Source of the DNA: CAYQTE01 sp964420285 | GTDB lineage: Bacteria; Planctomycetota; Phycisphaerae; Tepidisphaerales; Tepidisphaeraceae | Length of the DNA stretch: 38,756 bases | Reading direction: 5' to 3' | Assembly: GCA_964420285.1 (NCBI GenBank) | Contig: CAYQTE010000044.1 | Location: 1-38,756, forward strand | In this document: positions 5,658 through 16,942 of the stretch, piece after piece | Layout: each line of letters begins with the position of its first letter | Numbering within the stretch: the stretch's first letter is position 1 | Position numbers and translations under genes: made by a program | Notes under the pieces: model-generated | Seen by the model: the letters and a program-made list of their open reading frames with translations, nothing else | Database searches by the model: none | What the model was told of the DNA's origin: nothing

Positions 5658-7184
5658 CTATCTCAGCAGAAGCAGAGCAGGAAGCGGAACGCAAACGATG
5701 CGTGGGTCTTGAATCGGCACGGCCGGTTCGAAATCGCGCGTGACGAACAGGGCTAATGGAGCGTTGTTCAGGGGATTGTCGAGAAATGCGGCCAGGCCCT
5801 TGGCGCTGCTGGCGTCCGGGGCGGACCGGTATTTCACTTCGATGGGAATTCGCTTTTCGCCGATGGTGACGACGTAATCCACCTCATGCACATCCTCGCC
5901 GCCCGGCAGGTGCCCGATGGACTTGTTCGTCAGGGACGCCAGGTAATAGCCCACCGTGCTGTCGGCAAGAAAGCCCGCGTCAGTCTGAACGTTGGGCGGA
6001 GATTGATCCAGTTCGGATGGGACAAGCGGGATAAGCTCCCGCAGCATCGCCGCTCGAAGGACGTGATCGCAAAGCGTCAGCTTTTTTGACCCATGTACCG
6101 GTTTTCGCCTTGCCTCAAGAGGATCGATCGTGCGAATCAAGAGGGATTGATCCAGGGCCGCCAGACAACTGGAGATTTGTCTGGCATTAGTCTGTGACAG
6201 GCCGGAACTCAGTTGCAGGTTTGTCTCCTGGGAAATCCGGGCGGGTCGCGGCGCCTGGCCGGCGCATCGGCAGACCATGCGAAAGACGTCGCGCATTAAG
6301 GTCGCGTTCACGTTGTCACCGCGATGCTCCGCCTGCAGGTCGTGCTGAATAACTCGCTCAACAACGGTTTCGTTCAGGAAGTCGGCGATATCCGCCCAGG
6401 GCGCGTCAGGGTTCGCATGTGGCATCGGGTAGGCGCCGCGATCCGAGAACGCCTTGAAGACGCGCTCCAAATGTGCCGATCGATTCCGGGCGTGTTTGAC
6501 CAACTCGCTCCAGAACTCGGCGGATATCCATGCATCCAGACCGTTATCCGGCTGAAACGGCGGCAATTCCTCCCAGCCGCGGATGGCAGCGATTTCGGTC
6601 AGTCGCAACGGGCCAATTTCCAGTGTTTGGATTCGCCCTGCCAGACTATCGCGGCCGCGTTCGATCTGTAAGGCGGAACTGCCGGTGATCATCGCGCGGA
6701 CCGAGGCGTGATCGACCAGACTCTTGAGCTGCACGTGCCAGGACGGGAGATTCTGCACCTCGTCAAAAAAGAGAAAAGCCGGCGCGCCGGCGTTCGCTGC
6801 CGCGTTGAAATGTTGTTGGAGGATGGCTCGCGAAAACCAGTCTGCAATGCGGAGGATAGGATCGTCCTTTCCGGGGATTTGCTCAAGTGATGCCAGTTCA
6901 TCGAACTGTACGCGGAATATCCGTTCCGGAGCAATCCCATCATGCAGCAGCGTCTGGATGACCTGCAGTTGAAGCGAACTCTTGCCAACCTGTCGCGGCC
7001 CGCGCATCGCCAGAATCGGAGCCAGGGGTTTGGGGTTACGGAGCCAGGACATGATCCGCTTGTACGGCCAGCGACGGTAGCGTGGCACGTTTGGCATGGC
7101 AGCGGCTTGCCACCAGGGGTTTTGGTCGCGCAGATTCAAGACCAGCGCCGGTGGCATCGGGTAATCGACGAATTGAATGCTCAT
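5658..7184 (-). CDS. ATP-binding protein, AAA_14 + DUF4143 type
   Basis: This 508-residue protein has the two-part plan of the AAA_14/DUF4143 family. The N-terminal P-loop ATPase has Walker A GPRQVGKSS at 62-70, a Walker B-like FLFFDEVQ at about 137-144, and a sensor-like ITGSSAL. The C-terminal domain ends with EVDYVVTIGEKRIPIEVKYRS, a spaced Glu/Asp...Glu-Val-Lys pattern resembling a PD-(D/E)XK nuclease core. Such proteins are widespread and mobile in bacteria; some have been linked to defence or stress, but no function is established for the family. Length is slightly above the usual 400-450 residues, with about 50 extra residues before Walker A. It is flanked by unrelated genes on the same strand and looks like a stand-alone acquisition. 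Confidence 0.85.
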   Translation of the reverse strand: MSIQFVDYPMPPALVLNLRDQNPWWQAAAMPNVPRYRRWPYKRIMSWLRNPKPLAPILAMRGPRQVGKSSLQLQVIQTLLHDGIAPERIFRVQFDELASLEQIPGKDDPILRIADWFSRAILQQHFNAAANAGAPAFLFFDEVQNLPSWHVQLKSLVDHASVRAMITGSSALQIERGRDSLAGRIQTLEIGPLRLTEIAAIRGWEELPPFQPDNGLDAWISAEFWSELVKHARNRSAHLERVFKAFSDRGAYPMPHANPDAPWADIADFLNETVVERVIQHDLQAEHRGDNVNATLMRDVFRMVCRCAGQAPRPARISQETNLQLSSGLSQTNARQISSCLAALDQSLLIRTIDPLEARRKPVHGSKKLTLCDHVLRAAMLRELIPLVPSELDQSPPNVQTDAGFLADSTVGYYLASLTNKSIGHLPGGEDVHEVDYVVTIGEKRIPIEVKYRSAPDASSAKGLAAFLDNPLNNAPLALFVTRDFEPAVPIQDPRIVCVPLPALLLLR

Positions 7185-7263
7185 CGGCTCTCGTGTAGCT
7201 CCACACCGGATTATTCATCTTATGACGCGAGGCCGCGACCGAACACCACGAATCCTCGGCCGA

Positions 7264-8763
<1,500 letters not shown>

Positions 8764-8812
8764 CGGGCGACAAGATTAAGAATGTGGGCGGGAAAGGTCA
8801 AAAGGCGGGGAA

Positions 8813-8843
8813 GGGATGACAAGGTGACCTGGTGACCGGGTGA
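8813..8843. repeat. Octamer repeat array (CAAGGTGA type)
   Basis: Head-to-tail units GGGATGA, CAAGGTGA, CCTGGTGA and CCGGGTGA lie between trpE and the AAA_28-type gene. They are the same family as the arrays at 917-1020, here in one orientation only. Confidence 0.8.
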
Positions 8844-8879
8844 CAACGAAAATCCAACGGATTCTCTGGACAATGCGGA

Positions 8880-9482
8880 TTATGTAAGTGGCTTGGGTTT
8901 CTTGTGCTGGTCTTGGAGTGAGGCGAGGACCGACTGGACCTGCTCAATCTTCTCTTCGAGCGTCGGGTAGGCGCTGACGCGGAAAAAATGCGGGTGTGCG
9001 GACCAGAGCTGGCCGACGCGTTGGCCGTTGTGGACGGCTTCGGCGGAGTTTTCAAAACGCACCGGGTTACTCGATCCGCCGTCGTAGATGCCCAGGATGG
9101 CGGCGGTCTCCAGCCAGATGATGGCGTCATAGCGGGCCAGTTCGGCCTGGTGAGTCGTTCCCAGGTCTTTCCAATAGTCGTCGGGACCGTCGGGCCAGTA
9201 GGCAGCGCCGTCGATCGTGCCGCGATCATGCAGGAGAATCCGCGGCGTGGGACTGTGCGTGATCGGAGCGGCTTCGCGCTCGAGCTGCAGGTGGTAGATG
9301 CGACGCTGTATCTCGCGCCGGCGGACCAGGTCGACCAGATCCCAGCGGGTATTGAATTGCTCATAGACGGCCGTCGCGGCTTCGGGGACGCAGGCGATGT
9401 GCCCGGCGGATGTTTCCGCCACGCGGCGAGAGATAACAGTCTTGCCGGCGCCGGGGCCGCCAGTGAGGACGACACGGATCAT
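8880..9482 (-). CDS. AAA family ATPase (AAA_28/Ttd14-like)
   Basis: This 200-residue protein has a P-loop LTGGPGAGKT at residues 6-15, followed by a conserved VPEAAT and later LLHDRGTIDG, the Asp-Arg-Gly pattern of nucleoside- and NMN-kinase-like P-loop enzymes. This fits the AAA_28 family (NadR kinase/Ttd14-like). Such proteins are predicted kinases or NTPases whose substrate in bacteria is mostly unknown. The length suits a single domain. It is transcribed away from the 199-residue gene at 9557, with 74 bp between the two start codons. The P-loop class is firm; the exact family rests on recall. Confidence 0.75.
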   Translation of the reverse strand: MIRVVLTGGPGAGKTVISRRVAETSAGHIACVPEAATAVYEQFNTRWDLVDLVRRREIQRRIYHLQLEREAAPITHSPTPRILLHDRGTIDGAAYWPDGPDDYWKDLGTTHQAELARYDAIIWLETAAILGIYDGGSSNPVRFENSAEAVHNGQRVGQLWSAHPHFFRVSAYPTLEEKIEQVQSVLASLQDQHKKPKPLT

Positions 9483-9556
9483 GGGCGCTACTGTAACGCA
9501 CAGGCCCGCGATGGGCGAGGGGGCGGCGATTGGCGTAGAATCCTCTTGGGAGTGGC

Positions 9557-10156
9557 ATGGCTCGGATTATCGACTACGACGTGGTGGCGCGGACACTGGC
9601 ATCGGCCGGCATGGTCTGCAAATACTATCGCAGCGGCGCGTTCGGCTTTCCCGATGACCGGCCGGTGGTGTATCGCGGCTGGATCGGCCCTGCGGATGCG
9701 TCGATCCGCCCGGCGATGCTCGTGATGACGCGATCGGTCGCTGAGCCTTACGAGGGGAATCTCGCGGCGCTTCTGGTGCGTGCGTGGACCGAATCGCTGC
9801 CGAAACTATGGGGCGAACCGCCACGGCTGTGGATCATGCCCGCAAGTCATTGGGCGTTTGAACTGGACGCCAATCGCGTTTGGCTCCGCGGATTGCTGGC
9901 CGACGTGCAGATCGACGCTACGGAACTGGAAAGCCGCACCGATGGATCGGCGATTGAATTCGGCGCATCCGAGTCCGCGCCGGCCGGACGATTCGTGTGC
10001 GGCCTGTTGCGCAACCTGACGGCCAGCGATTTCTTTCTGGCCTTCGGCGGGCACGACGTGGTGTGCATGGTCCATCATCACAAACAGCTCTGGTGGTCAA
10101 CGACCGAGGGACAGACGATCGAGAGTTTGGATCGACTGATCGCGGGCGGAGATTGA
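9557..10156 (+). CDS. Unrecognised 199-residue protein
   Basis: I do not recognise this family. The protein has no signal peptide or TM helix and mixed alpha/beta composition, with Trp-rich stretches (WIMPASHWAFELD, KQLWWSTTEG). The last part, CGLLRNLTASDFFLAFGGHDVVCMVHHHKQLWW, looks like a compact beta domain and contains a His triplet. The reading frame is well supported by neighbouring codon usage and a GGGAG five bases before the ATG at 9557. A TAGAAT at 9536-9541 could be its -10 box. It is divergent from the AAA_28-type gene, so the two may share a control region. Confidence 0.65.
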   Translation: MARIIDYDVVARTLASAGMVCKYYRSGAFGFPDDRPVVYRGWIGPADASIRPAMLVMTRSVAEPYEGNLAALLVRAWTESLPKLWGEPPRLWIMPASHWAFELDANRVWLRGLLADVQIDATELESRTDGSAIEFGASESAPAGRFVCGLLRNLTASDFFLAFGGHDVVCMVHHHKQLWWSTTEGQTIESLDRLIAGGD

Positions 10157-10337
10157 CGGCTATCCAGCGGAAGAGGCGGCAAACGCGAATTATTGCACAT
10201 TGGTTGGATTTGCTATTGCGGCAGCCGTATCAAGTGGGGACAATTCGATAGCAGAACATGTGCCTGGGTGCCCGGTGGTTGCACACCGGCGGGTCAGTCG
10301 GCTGGAGCGATCAAAATTTGGCGTGGAGGGTCTGTTT

Positions 10338-13300
10338 ATGTCGAGGCCGCAATCCGGGGGTCGTCGTCATCGGGCCATCGTCGCCGCAACGCCGCGCGTT
10401 CGTCGGGCCGCGTACCAGGTCGAGCTTCTTGAAAAGCGCATGTTATTGTCGAGCTTTGGCGCGCTGGCCGCGGTAGCGTCGTTCAACGGCTCCACCGGCG
10501 AAAAGCCATTCGCCGGCGTGGTGCTGGATACATCCGGCAACATCTTCGGCACGACCTATCTGGGCGGCGCCGGCGGCGTCGGCGCGGTTTTCGAAATCGC
10601 AACCGGAAGCACGGCAATCACCACGCTGGCCTCCTTTAACGCCGCAACGGGCGACGAGCCCTTTGCCCCTGTCGTCCTGGACTCCTCCGGAAACATCTTC
10701 GGCACCACGCAAAGCGCCGGCTCAGGGGGCGACGGCTCGGTCTTTGAAATCGCCCGGGGAAGCGCCACCGTCACGGTTCTGGCCGCGTTCAACGGCCCCA
10801 ATGGGGAACGCCCGCACGGCGCCCTGTTGCTCGACTCATCCGGCGACCTTTTCGGCACGGCCTATGAGGGCGGCGATCTCACCTTGAACAGCGGACATGG
10901 CGACGGCACTGTTTTCGAGCTGGCCCGCGGCAGTAACGCGATCACCACCCTGGCCATATTCAACGGCACGAACGGGGCGGAGCCGTTCGCTGGCGTCGTG
11001 TCGGACGCTTTCGGCAACCTCTTCGGCACGGCGTCGGCGGGCGGCTCAAACGGTGACGGCACAGTCTTCGAGATCGCCCCGGGGAGCGCAACGATCACCG
11101 ATCTCGCCGCGTTCAACGGCACGAACGGAAATGAGCCTTATGCCGGTGTAGTGCTTGACACTTCCGGCGATCTTTTTGGCACGACCTATGCCGGCGGCTC
11201 AAGCGGCGATGGCGAGGTCTTCCAGATCGCTCAGGGCAGTGGCAGCATCACCACACTGGTCTCGTTCAACAACGCCAACGGCGAATTGCCTTACAGCGGC
11301 GCTGTCCTGGATGTCGCGGGCAATCTCTTTGGCACCACGGAATACGGCGGCGCAGGCGGCGACGGCACTGTCTTCGACATCGCCCGCGGCAGCGGACTCA
11401 TCACGACGCTGGCCTCGCTCAACGCCGCCACCGGCGAAAATCCCTATACATCCGGCGTGGTCGCGGATTCCTCCGGCAATCTTTATGGCACAGCGGAAAA
11501 CGGCGGCGGCAGCGCATACGGCACGGTCTTCGAGTTGCACGCTGTTACCGGCTCCAACACCGCCGTCACCTCCAGCAATGTGTTGGCCGCCTACGCTCAG
11601 CCCATCACCTTCACCGCAACCGTCACGCCGACCGGCGGCAGTGGCGAGACCGGTACCGTTCAATTCCAGATCGACGGCAGCAGCGCGGGTGCGCCGGTGA
11701 GTCTCGTCGGCAACACGGCCGTGTTTACACCCTCGATACTTACTGCCGGCGTCCATTCCATCGTCGCGATTTACAGTGGTGACAGCAGCTTTCCCCCCAG
11801 CGCCAGCCCGGCGTTTGTGCAGAACGTCGCCAAGGCCGCACCGGGCATGAGTTGGAGCTCGCCAGGCGCCGTCGCGGCCTTTAACGTCGCCAACGGGCAG
11901 AATCCGTGGTCCGGCGTGGTAAGCGATTCCGGGGGCGACATCTTCGGCACGACCACCGGCGGCGGCGACAGCGGCATGGGCACTGTGTTCGAGATTGCAT
12001 ACGAAAGCAGTGCAATTACAACTCTGGCCTCGTTCTCGCCCGGTAACGGGAACTGGCCCTCGGTCCTGGCCTTGGATTCCAGCAGCGACATTTTCGGCGC
12101 ACTGGAAAACGGCGGCAACAGCGGCTGCGGCGCCGTGTTTGAGATTGTTTCCGGCAGCGGGGCCGTCACCAATCTGGCTTCGTTTAACGGCGCTGACGGG
12201 GCCAATCCCTTTGGCGGTCTGCTTCTGGATTCCTCCGGCGACATCTTCGGTACCACCTCCTATGGCGGCAACGGATATGCCGGCCCATACACCGGCGACG
12301 GAACGGTTTTCGAAATCCCGCAAAGCAGCGCCGCCATTACCACTCTGGCATTGCTGAACGGCAACAACGGGCTCTATGCCGACGGCGGCGTCATAATGGA
12401 CTCCTCCGGCGATCTCTTCGGCACGGCGGCCGGCGGTGGAATTGCCGGCGACGGCACAGTCTACGAAATTGCGCATGGAACGGGCCAAGTCACGGATATC
12501 GCATCCTTCAACGGCGCCAACGGGAATTCACCCATCTCCGGCGTGACCATGGATTCTTACGGCAACCTCTTCGGCACGACACAGACCGGCGGTGCAGGCG
12601 GCGACGGCGCCGTTTTCGAGATCGCCCAGGGCAGCCGCGCCATCACGATATTGGCCCCATTTGCCGGCCCCAATGGGGCGAGCCCTTTCGCGGGCGTTAC
12701 GCTGGACTCCGCCGGCAATCTCTTCGGCACGGCGGGCGCCGGCGGCGTCGACGGCGACGGCGTGGTCTTTGCGATCGGGAGGAGCAGCGCTGTGATCACG
12801 ACGCTCGCCTCTTTCAACGGCGACGCCGGCCAGTTTGCCGACGGTGGGGTCGTTCTGGACTCCGGCGGAGATCTTCTGGGCGCGACCTTCTTCGGCGGCG
12901 CCAACAACGCCGGCGGCGTATTCGAGCTCGCGGCGGCCGGCGCCATCGTCACGTCCAGCGATCCCTGGACCAGCTACGGCCAGGCGGTGACGTTCACCGC
13001 GACTCTTACTCCCAACATCGGCGCGGGGCCGACGGGAACCGTGCAGTTCCAGATCGACGGCACGAGCGTCGGCACTCCGGTGCCTCTCAATGGCGATAGT
13101 GCCAGCTTTACCACGGCAACTCTGGATGCCGGCACGCATTCGGTCGTGGCCGTCTACAGCGGCGACAATAACTTCGCGAGTATGGCCAGTCCGGTCCTGG
13201 CGCAAGATGTCGGTCCGGTATCGCTGGCGCTGTCCGACAGCACCGAGTACATCAAACTCGATGCCGATGGCCAGCACATTGACGTCTGGAACAACGCAAC

Positions 13301-14225
13301 AGGCGCGGGCATTCCCGGCCAGCGCCTGCCTTACGGCGACATTTCCGACGTCAGCTACAACGGCCCCGACGGGGGCGATCTGTTCGTTCTCGACCTCTCC
13401 AGCGGCGATCCGTTGCCGGCCGGCGGATTATCTCTCACCGGCGGGGCGGGCCAGAATGTCCTGCAAATCATCGCAAGTTCCGCGCGCAACAGCGATACGG
13501 TGTCCATTGACGGCGGGTCGTTCACCATTCCCGCCAATACCCCCGGCGCGGGCGTGTTGAATTACACGCTCGACACCGTTTCGATAGCGTCCGGGGCGGA
13601 ATTGGCGCTGGCGCCGTCCGATTCGCAGGCCGATCAGAGCGTCTTCGCCGTCAACAGCCTTTGGCTGGCCGGCACGCTGGATATCACCAACAACACGCTG
13701 CTGGCCAACGAAAGTGACGTGCCGGTTTCGCAGGTCGCCGCATGGGTGCAGAACGCCGGGGTAGAACCGACCATCATGAGTTCTCTGGTCACCGGCCCCG
13801 ATTCCCAGGCCAGCCGCGGAATCGGCTACGGCGATTGGAATGAGGACCCGCTAACTGTTCCAGCCCAGGACGTGGAAGCGAAATATGTGCCCGTCGGGGA
13901 TGCCAACCTGGATGGCCGGGTGGATCTCACCGACTTGACGCGGGCCATCAATAACCTTGGCCAATCGGTTGGGTATTACGGCGGGGATATCCTCAACCAG
14001 GGGATGGTGAACATTACGGATATTGCCGCCATCATGAACGACCTGGGCGCCAACCTCAGTGCCGCCGGCGATAGCGCGGCGGGACACGCATTGGCCACCA
14101 GCACCAGGCCACCCAGTGCGGCCGCCGTGTCGCGGTCGGTGGACACATCGGCGGGTACGCCGTTTTCGGATGCGCCGATTGAATCCGATTGGCTGCAGTC
14201 GCAACTCTCGATTTTGGGAGATTGA
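10338..14225 (+). CDS. Secreted GloVer-repeat, Ig-like and dockerin-like giant protein
   Basis: This 1295-residue protein begins with a basic leader ending in VELLEKRMLLSS (28-39), the LEPR-XLL-like motif of planctomycete exported proteins. Seven repeats of about 50 residues with the core FGTT..GG..GDGTVFEIA fill residues about 40-400 and match the GloVer tandem repeat. An Ig-like domain (TVTPTGGSGETGTVQFQIDG) follows at about 402-499, then seven more repeats (about 505-865) and a second Ig-like domain (866-959). A beta-rich region leads to a dockerin-like pair: GDANLDGRVDLTDLTRAINN at about 1187 and GDILNQGMVNITDIAAIMND at about 1215. No PEP-CTERM or LPXTG anchor is seen. The ATG at 10338 has GGAGG at 10325-10329; upstream codons are not conserved-looking. 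Two seven-bladed propellers are likely. Confidence 0.85.
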   Translation: MSRPQSGGRRHRAIVAATPRVRRAAYQVELLEKRMLLSSFGALAAVASFNGSTGEKPFAGVVLDTSGNIFGTTYLGGAGGVGAVFEIATGSTAITTLASFNAATGDEPFAPVVLDSSGNIFGTTQSAGSGGDGSVFEIARGSATVTVLAAFNGPNGERPHGALLLDSSGDLFGTAYEGGDLTLNSGHGDGTVFELARGSNAITTLAIFNGTNGAEPFAGVVSDAFGNLFGTASAGGSNGDGTVFEIAPGSATITDLAAFNGTNGNEPYAGVVLDTSGDLFGTTYAGGSSGDGEVFQIAQGSGSITTLVSFNNANGELPYSGAVLDVAGNLFGTTEYGGAGGDGTVFDIARGSGLITTLASLNAATGENPYTSGVVADSSGNLYGTAENGGGSAYGTVFELHAVTGSNTAVTSSNVLAAYAQPITFTATVTPTGGSGETGTVQFQIDGSSAGAPVSLVGNTAVFTPSILTAGVHSIVAIYSGDSSFPPSASPAFVQNVAKAAPGMSWSSPGAVAAFNVANGQNPWSGVVSDSGGDIFGTTTGGGDSGMGTVFEIAYESSAITTLASFSPGNGNWPSVLALDSSSDIFGALENGGNSGCGAVFEIVSGSGAVTNLASFNGADGANPFGGLLLDSSGDIFGTTSYGGNGYAGPYTGDGTVFEIPQSSAAITTLALLNGNNGLYADGGVIMDSSGDLFGTAAGGGIAGDGTVYEIAHGTGQVTDIASFNGANGNSPISGVTMDSYGNLFGTTQTGGAGGDGAVFEIAQGSRAITILAPFAGPNGASPFAGVTLDSAGNLFGTAGAGGVDGDGVVFAIGRSSAVITTLASFNGDAGQFADGGVVLDSGGDLLGATFFGGANNAGGVFELAAAGAIVTSSDPWTSYGQAVTFTATLTPNIGAGPTGTVQFQIDGTSVGTPVPLNGDSASFTTATLDAGTHSVVAVYSGDNNFASMASPVLAQDVGPVSLALSDSTEYIKLDADGQHIDVWNNATGAGIPGQRLPYGDISDVSYNGPDGGDLFVLDLSSGDPLPAGGLSLTGGAGQNVLQIIASSARNSDTVSIDGGSFTIPANTPGAGVLNYTLDTVSIASGAELALAPSDSQADQSVFAVNSLWLAGTLDITNNTLLANESDVPVSQVAAWVQNAGVEPTIMSSLVTGPDSQASRGIGYGDWNEDPLTVPAQDVEAKYVPVGDANLDGRVDLTDLTRAINNLGQSVGYYGGDILNQGMVNITDIAAIMNDLGANLSAAGDSAAGHALATSTRPPSAAAVSRSVDTSAGTPFSDAPIESDWLQSQLSILGD

Positions 14226-14258
14226 CGCCGGCCCCGCGGCAATTCGGTCGCGCCGTTC

Positions 14259-14272
14259 GGGCCTCGGCCCGT
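14259..14272 (+). terminator. Hairpin after the GloVer protein (CGGGCC-TC-GGCCCG)
   Basis: A perfect 6-bp stem begins 33 bases after the stop codon, but the two-base loop must open to at least four and no T-run follows. It is listed as a weak termination candidate between the GloVer gene and the GH2 gene. Confidence 0.25.
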
Positions 14273-14397
14273 CTTGACGGCGAAAACCGGCGGGGGCAGA
14301 ATTGTCCGCGGCGAGAAGCGACGAATGCCGATTCTCCTTTCTACGGCGCGTCGCCAGGTGGAAATATTCGTTGTCCATTGCCCAAAGGGATGCTGCC

Positions 14398-16866
14398 ATG
14401 TCTGACCGATCCTTCTCCGCATTTTTCCTCGGCGTTGTTGGTCTTGGTTTGCTGCTCTGCTGTGCGTCGTCCGTATGTGCCGCCGACGCACCGGCCGCGG
14501 GCCGGGAGATCATTCCCTTCGACGCCGGGTGGCACTTCCACCTTGGCGATGATCCGGGCGCCCGGCAAACCGGTTTTGACGATTCAAGCTGGCGCACGCT
14601 CGACCTGCCGCATGACTGGAGCATCGAAGGCGCCCTGGCCCGCCCGCCGGAGGGGAACGGCAACGGCGGGTTCTTTCCGCACGGAATCGGGTGGTATCGC
14701 AAGAGCTTCACGCTGGGTGACATGACCGGCAGGAAAGTGGTCATCGAGTTCGACGGCGTCTACATGAACAGCCAGGTCTGGATCAACGGTGAATACCTGG
14801 GCAGCCGTCCATATGGGTATATCGGGTTTCGGCACGACCTGACGCAATTTCTGCGGCCGGCCGGCACCGCCAACGAGATCGCAGTTCGGATCGACGATTC
14901 AATGGAACCGTCGGCGCGCTGGTATACGGGAGCGGGAATCTACCGGCACGTGCGCCTGGTCACCACCAGCTACACAAATTTCCGGCTCAATGGCGGAGTA
15001 AGCATTACCACGCCGCAGGTGGCGGCCGATCAGGCCGTCGTTCAGGCCAGCTACATCATCGACGCCAGTTTCTTTAGCGAGACCGAGCGTGCGGCGTGGG
15101 CGCGCAACACGTGGGGAGCTCGCCCCGCCAGCCGCGAGTGTGTGCTGCGCAGCACCGTGCTGGCCGCCGACGGCTCCGAGGTCGCCAGCGCCGAATCACG
15201 AATCACGCTGCAAAGCATGCATCCGGGCCAGACCGCCGTGCAGAAGATTAACGTCCCGAATCCCCGTCTGTGGTCCGACAGCACGCCCGCGCTCTACCGG
15301 CTTCGCAGCACGCTGACGCTCGATGACGTTGCGCTTGACCAGACCACCACGCCCTTCGGCATCCGCAAGCTGGAATTCGATTCCACTCGCGGATTGCTGG
15401 TGAACGGCAAACCCACCAAGCTCAAGGGTGTCTGCATCCACCAGGACGCTGGCTCGTTCGGCAACGCTGTCCCCACGGCCGTCTGGGCCTACCGGCTGGC
15501 CGCGCTGAAGGACATGGGATGCAACGCCATCCGCACCGCCCATCATCCGTTTCCGCCGGAATTCTACGATCTGTGCGATCAGATGGGCATGTACGTTTTC
15601 GACGAGGCGTTCGACGAATGGACGCGGGATTGGGCGTTCAATTACTCCGAGGATCCGCGGGGCAAGTCGGAATACGGATACCATCTCCTTTTCAATCAGT
15701 GGCACGAGACCGACCTTCGCGACATGCTCCGCCGCGACCGCAACCATCCGAGCGTCGTGATCTACAGCGTCGGCAACGAGATCCCCAACCAGCTCGACAG
15801 CGATGGCTGGAAGATCGCCAGGGAACTCGTGGGCATCTGCCACGACGAAGACCCCACCCGCCCGGTCACCAGCGCCTGCGATCAGTCGGCAACCAGCTCG
15901 CGCAACGGATTCATGGATCAACTGGATATCTTTGGCTACAACTACATCGACCGCCTGTACCAGGATCGCACCTACGCTCCCGAGCACGTCCGCTTCCCGA
16001 CACGTCTGATGCTCGGCACCGAGACCTCGGCCTCACTTCCCAACTGGCTGGGCGTGCGCAACAACGACTACGTCATCGGCGAATTCATCTGGACCGGCAT
16101 CGACTATCTCGGCGAGGCCGGGAGTCTGCCCCGCCGTGGCAATGGCTCGGGCTTCGTCGATATGGCCGGCGGGAAGAAGGCATCGTTTTATCAGCGCGCC
16201 GCCTATTGGCGCGATGACCCCTCTCTGGCCATCCAGGTGCAGGGCGCGGCCAGTCCCGCTGCAACCGGCGCTGCCGCTGCCGGCGGGCGCGCCGGGCGCG
16301 GTGGCGGTGGGGCCGCTGCATCGAGCACGTGGAACTGGCTGGCCGGCGCCAATGTGGCGGTGCATACGCCAACCAATTGCGATGAAGTGGAGTTGTTCCT
16401 CAATGACAAGTCGCTGGGAAAGCACGCCGTTTCGCACGATGTGTATTCCAGCGATTGGACTGTGCCGTATGCGCCCGGGACGTTGTCGGCGGTTGGTTAT
16501 CGCGGCGGCAAGCAGGTGGTCACCACAAAGGTGCTGACCACTGGGGCGGCCGTGAAGCTGCAGATCGCGCCCATCACGTTGCCGGTGAGCGGGGATGTGA
16601 CGCTATACGAGATCACCGTCGTTGACGATGCGGGATTGAACGTGCAGACAGCGACCCCGGCCGTCAAAGTGAGCGTTGAAGGCCCCGGCAAACTGATCGG
16701 GCTGGACACGGCGGAACTGACGTACGCCGGGCTGTTCAAGACGGATACCCGCAATGCGACTCAGGGCCGTGTACTGGCTACGGTGCAACGAACCGGGACG
16801 GCGGGCGACGTGCGCGTGACGGCGACCGCGCCGGGCCTCGCGGCCGCGACGGTAACGGTCAAGTGA
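14398..16866 (+). CDS. Glycoside hydrolase family 2 (beta-galactosidase-like), GH2-1
   Basis: This 822-residue exported enzyme has a signal peptide (MSDRSFSAFF... to about residue 29). The GH2 sugar-binding domain contains LPHDWSIEGA, IGWYRKSF and the WING turn, and is followed by an Ig-like domain and the TIM barrel with IRTAHHPFPPEFYDLCDQMG. The predicted acid/base is Glu461 (GNE) and the nucleophile Glu542 (GTE), both present. A DUF4982-like beta domain (STWNWLAGANVAVHTP...DEVELFLND) and a C-terminal Ig-like domain follow. Residues about 617-642 are an Ala/Gly/Arg-rich insert (GGRAGRGGGG) between barrel and DUF4982. The start is supported by AAAGGGA seven bases upstream. It is followed after 76 bp by the GH74 gene, so removal of beta-galactosyl side chains from xyloglucan is a reasonable inference; other beta-glycosides are possible. 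Confidence 0.88.
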   Translation: MSDRSFSAFFLGVVGLGLLLCCASSVCAADAPAAGREIIPFDAGWHFHLGDDPGARQTGFDDSSWRTLDLPHDWSIEGALARPPEGNGNGGFFPHGIGWYRKSFTLGDMTGRKVVIEFDGVYMNSQVWINGEYLGSRPYGYIGFRHDLTQFLRPAGTANEIAVRIDDSMEPSARWYTGAGIYRHVRLVTTSYTNFRLNGGVSITTPQVAADQAVVQASYIIDASFFSETERAAWARNTWGARPASRECVLRSTVLAADGSEVASAESRITLQSMHPGQTAVQKINVPNPRLWSDSTPALYRLRSTLTLDDVALDQTTTPFGIRKLEFDSTRGLLVNGKPTKLKGVCIHQDAGSFGNAVPTAVWAYRLAALKDMGCNAIRTAHHPFPPEFYDLCDQMGMYVFDEAFDEWTRDWAFNYSEDPRGKSEYGYHLLFNQWHETDLRDMLRRDRNHPSVVIYSVGNEIPNQLDSDGWKIARELVGICHDEDPTRPVTSACDQSATSSRNGFMDQLDIFGYNYIDRLYQDRTYAPEHVRFPTRLMLGTETSASLPNWLGVRNNDYVIGEFIWTGIDYLGEAGSLPRRGNGSGFVDMAGGKKASFYQRAAYWRDDPSLAIQVQGAASPAATGAAAAGGRAGRGGGGAAASSTWNWLAGANVAVHTPTNCDEVELFLNDKSLGKHAVSHDVYSSDWTVPYAPGTLSAVGYRGGKQVVTTKVLTTGAAVKLQIAPITLPVSGDVTLYEITVVDDAGLNVQTATPAVKVSVEGPGKLIGLDTAELTYAGLFKTDTRNATQGRVLATVQRTGTAGDVRVTATAPGLAAATVTVK

Positions 16867-16942
16867 ATTCGGGCATTGGTCACTCTTAGAGCGAACGCAA
16901 TTTAAGAAAAGGAGACCGGAGCAAGGGCTCCCGGAGTTCATT

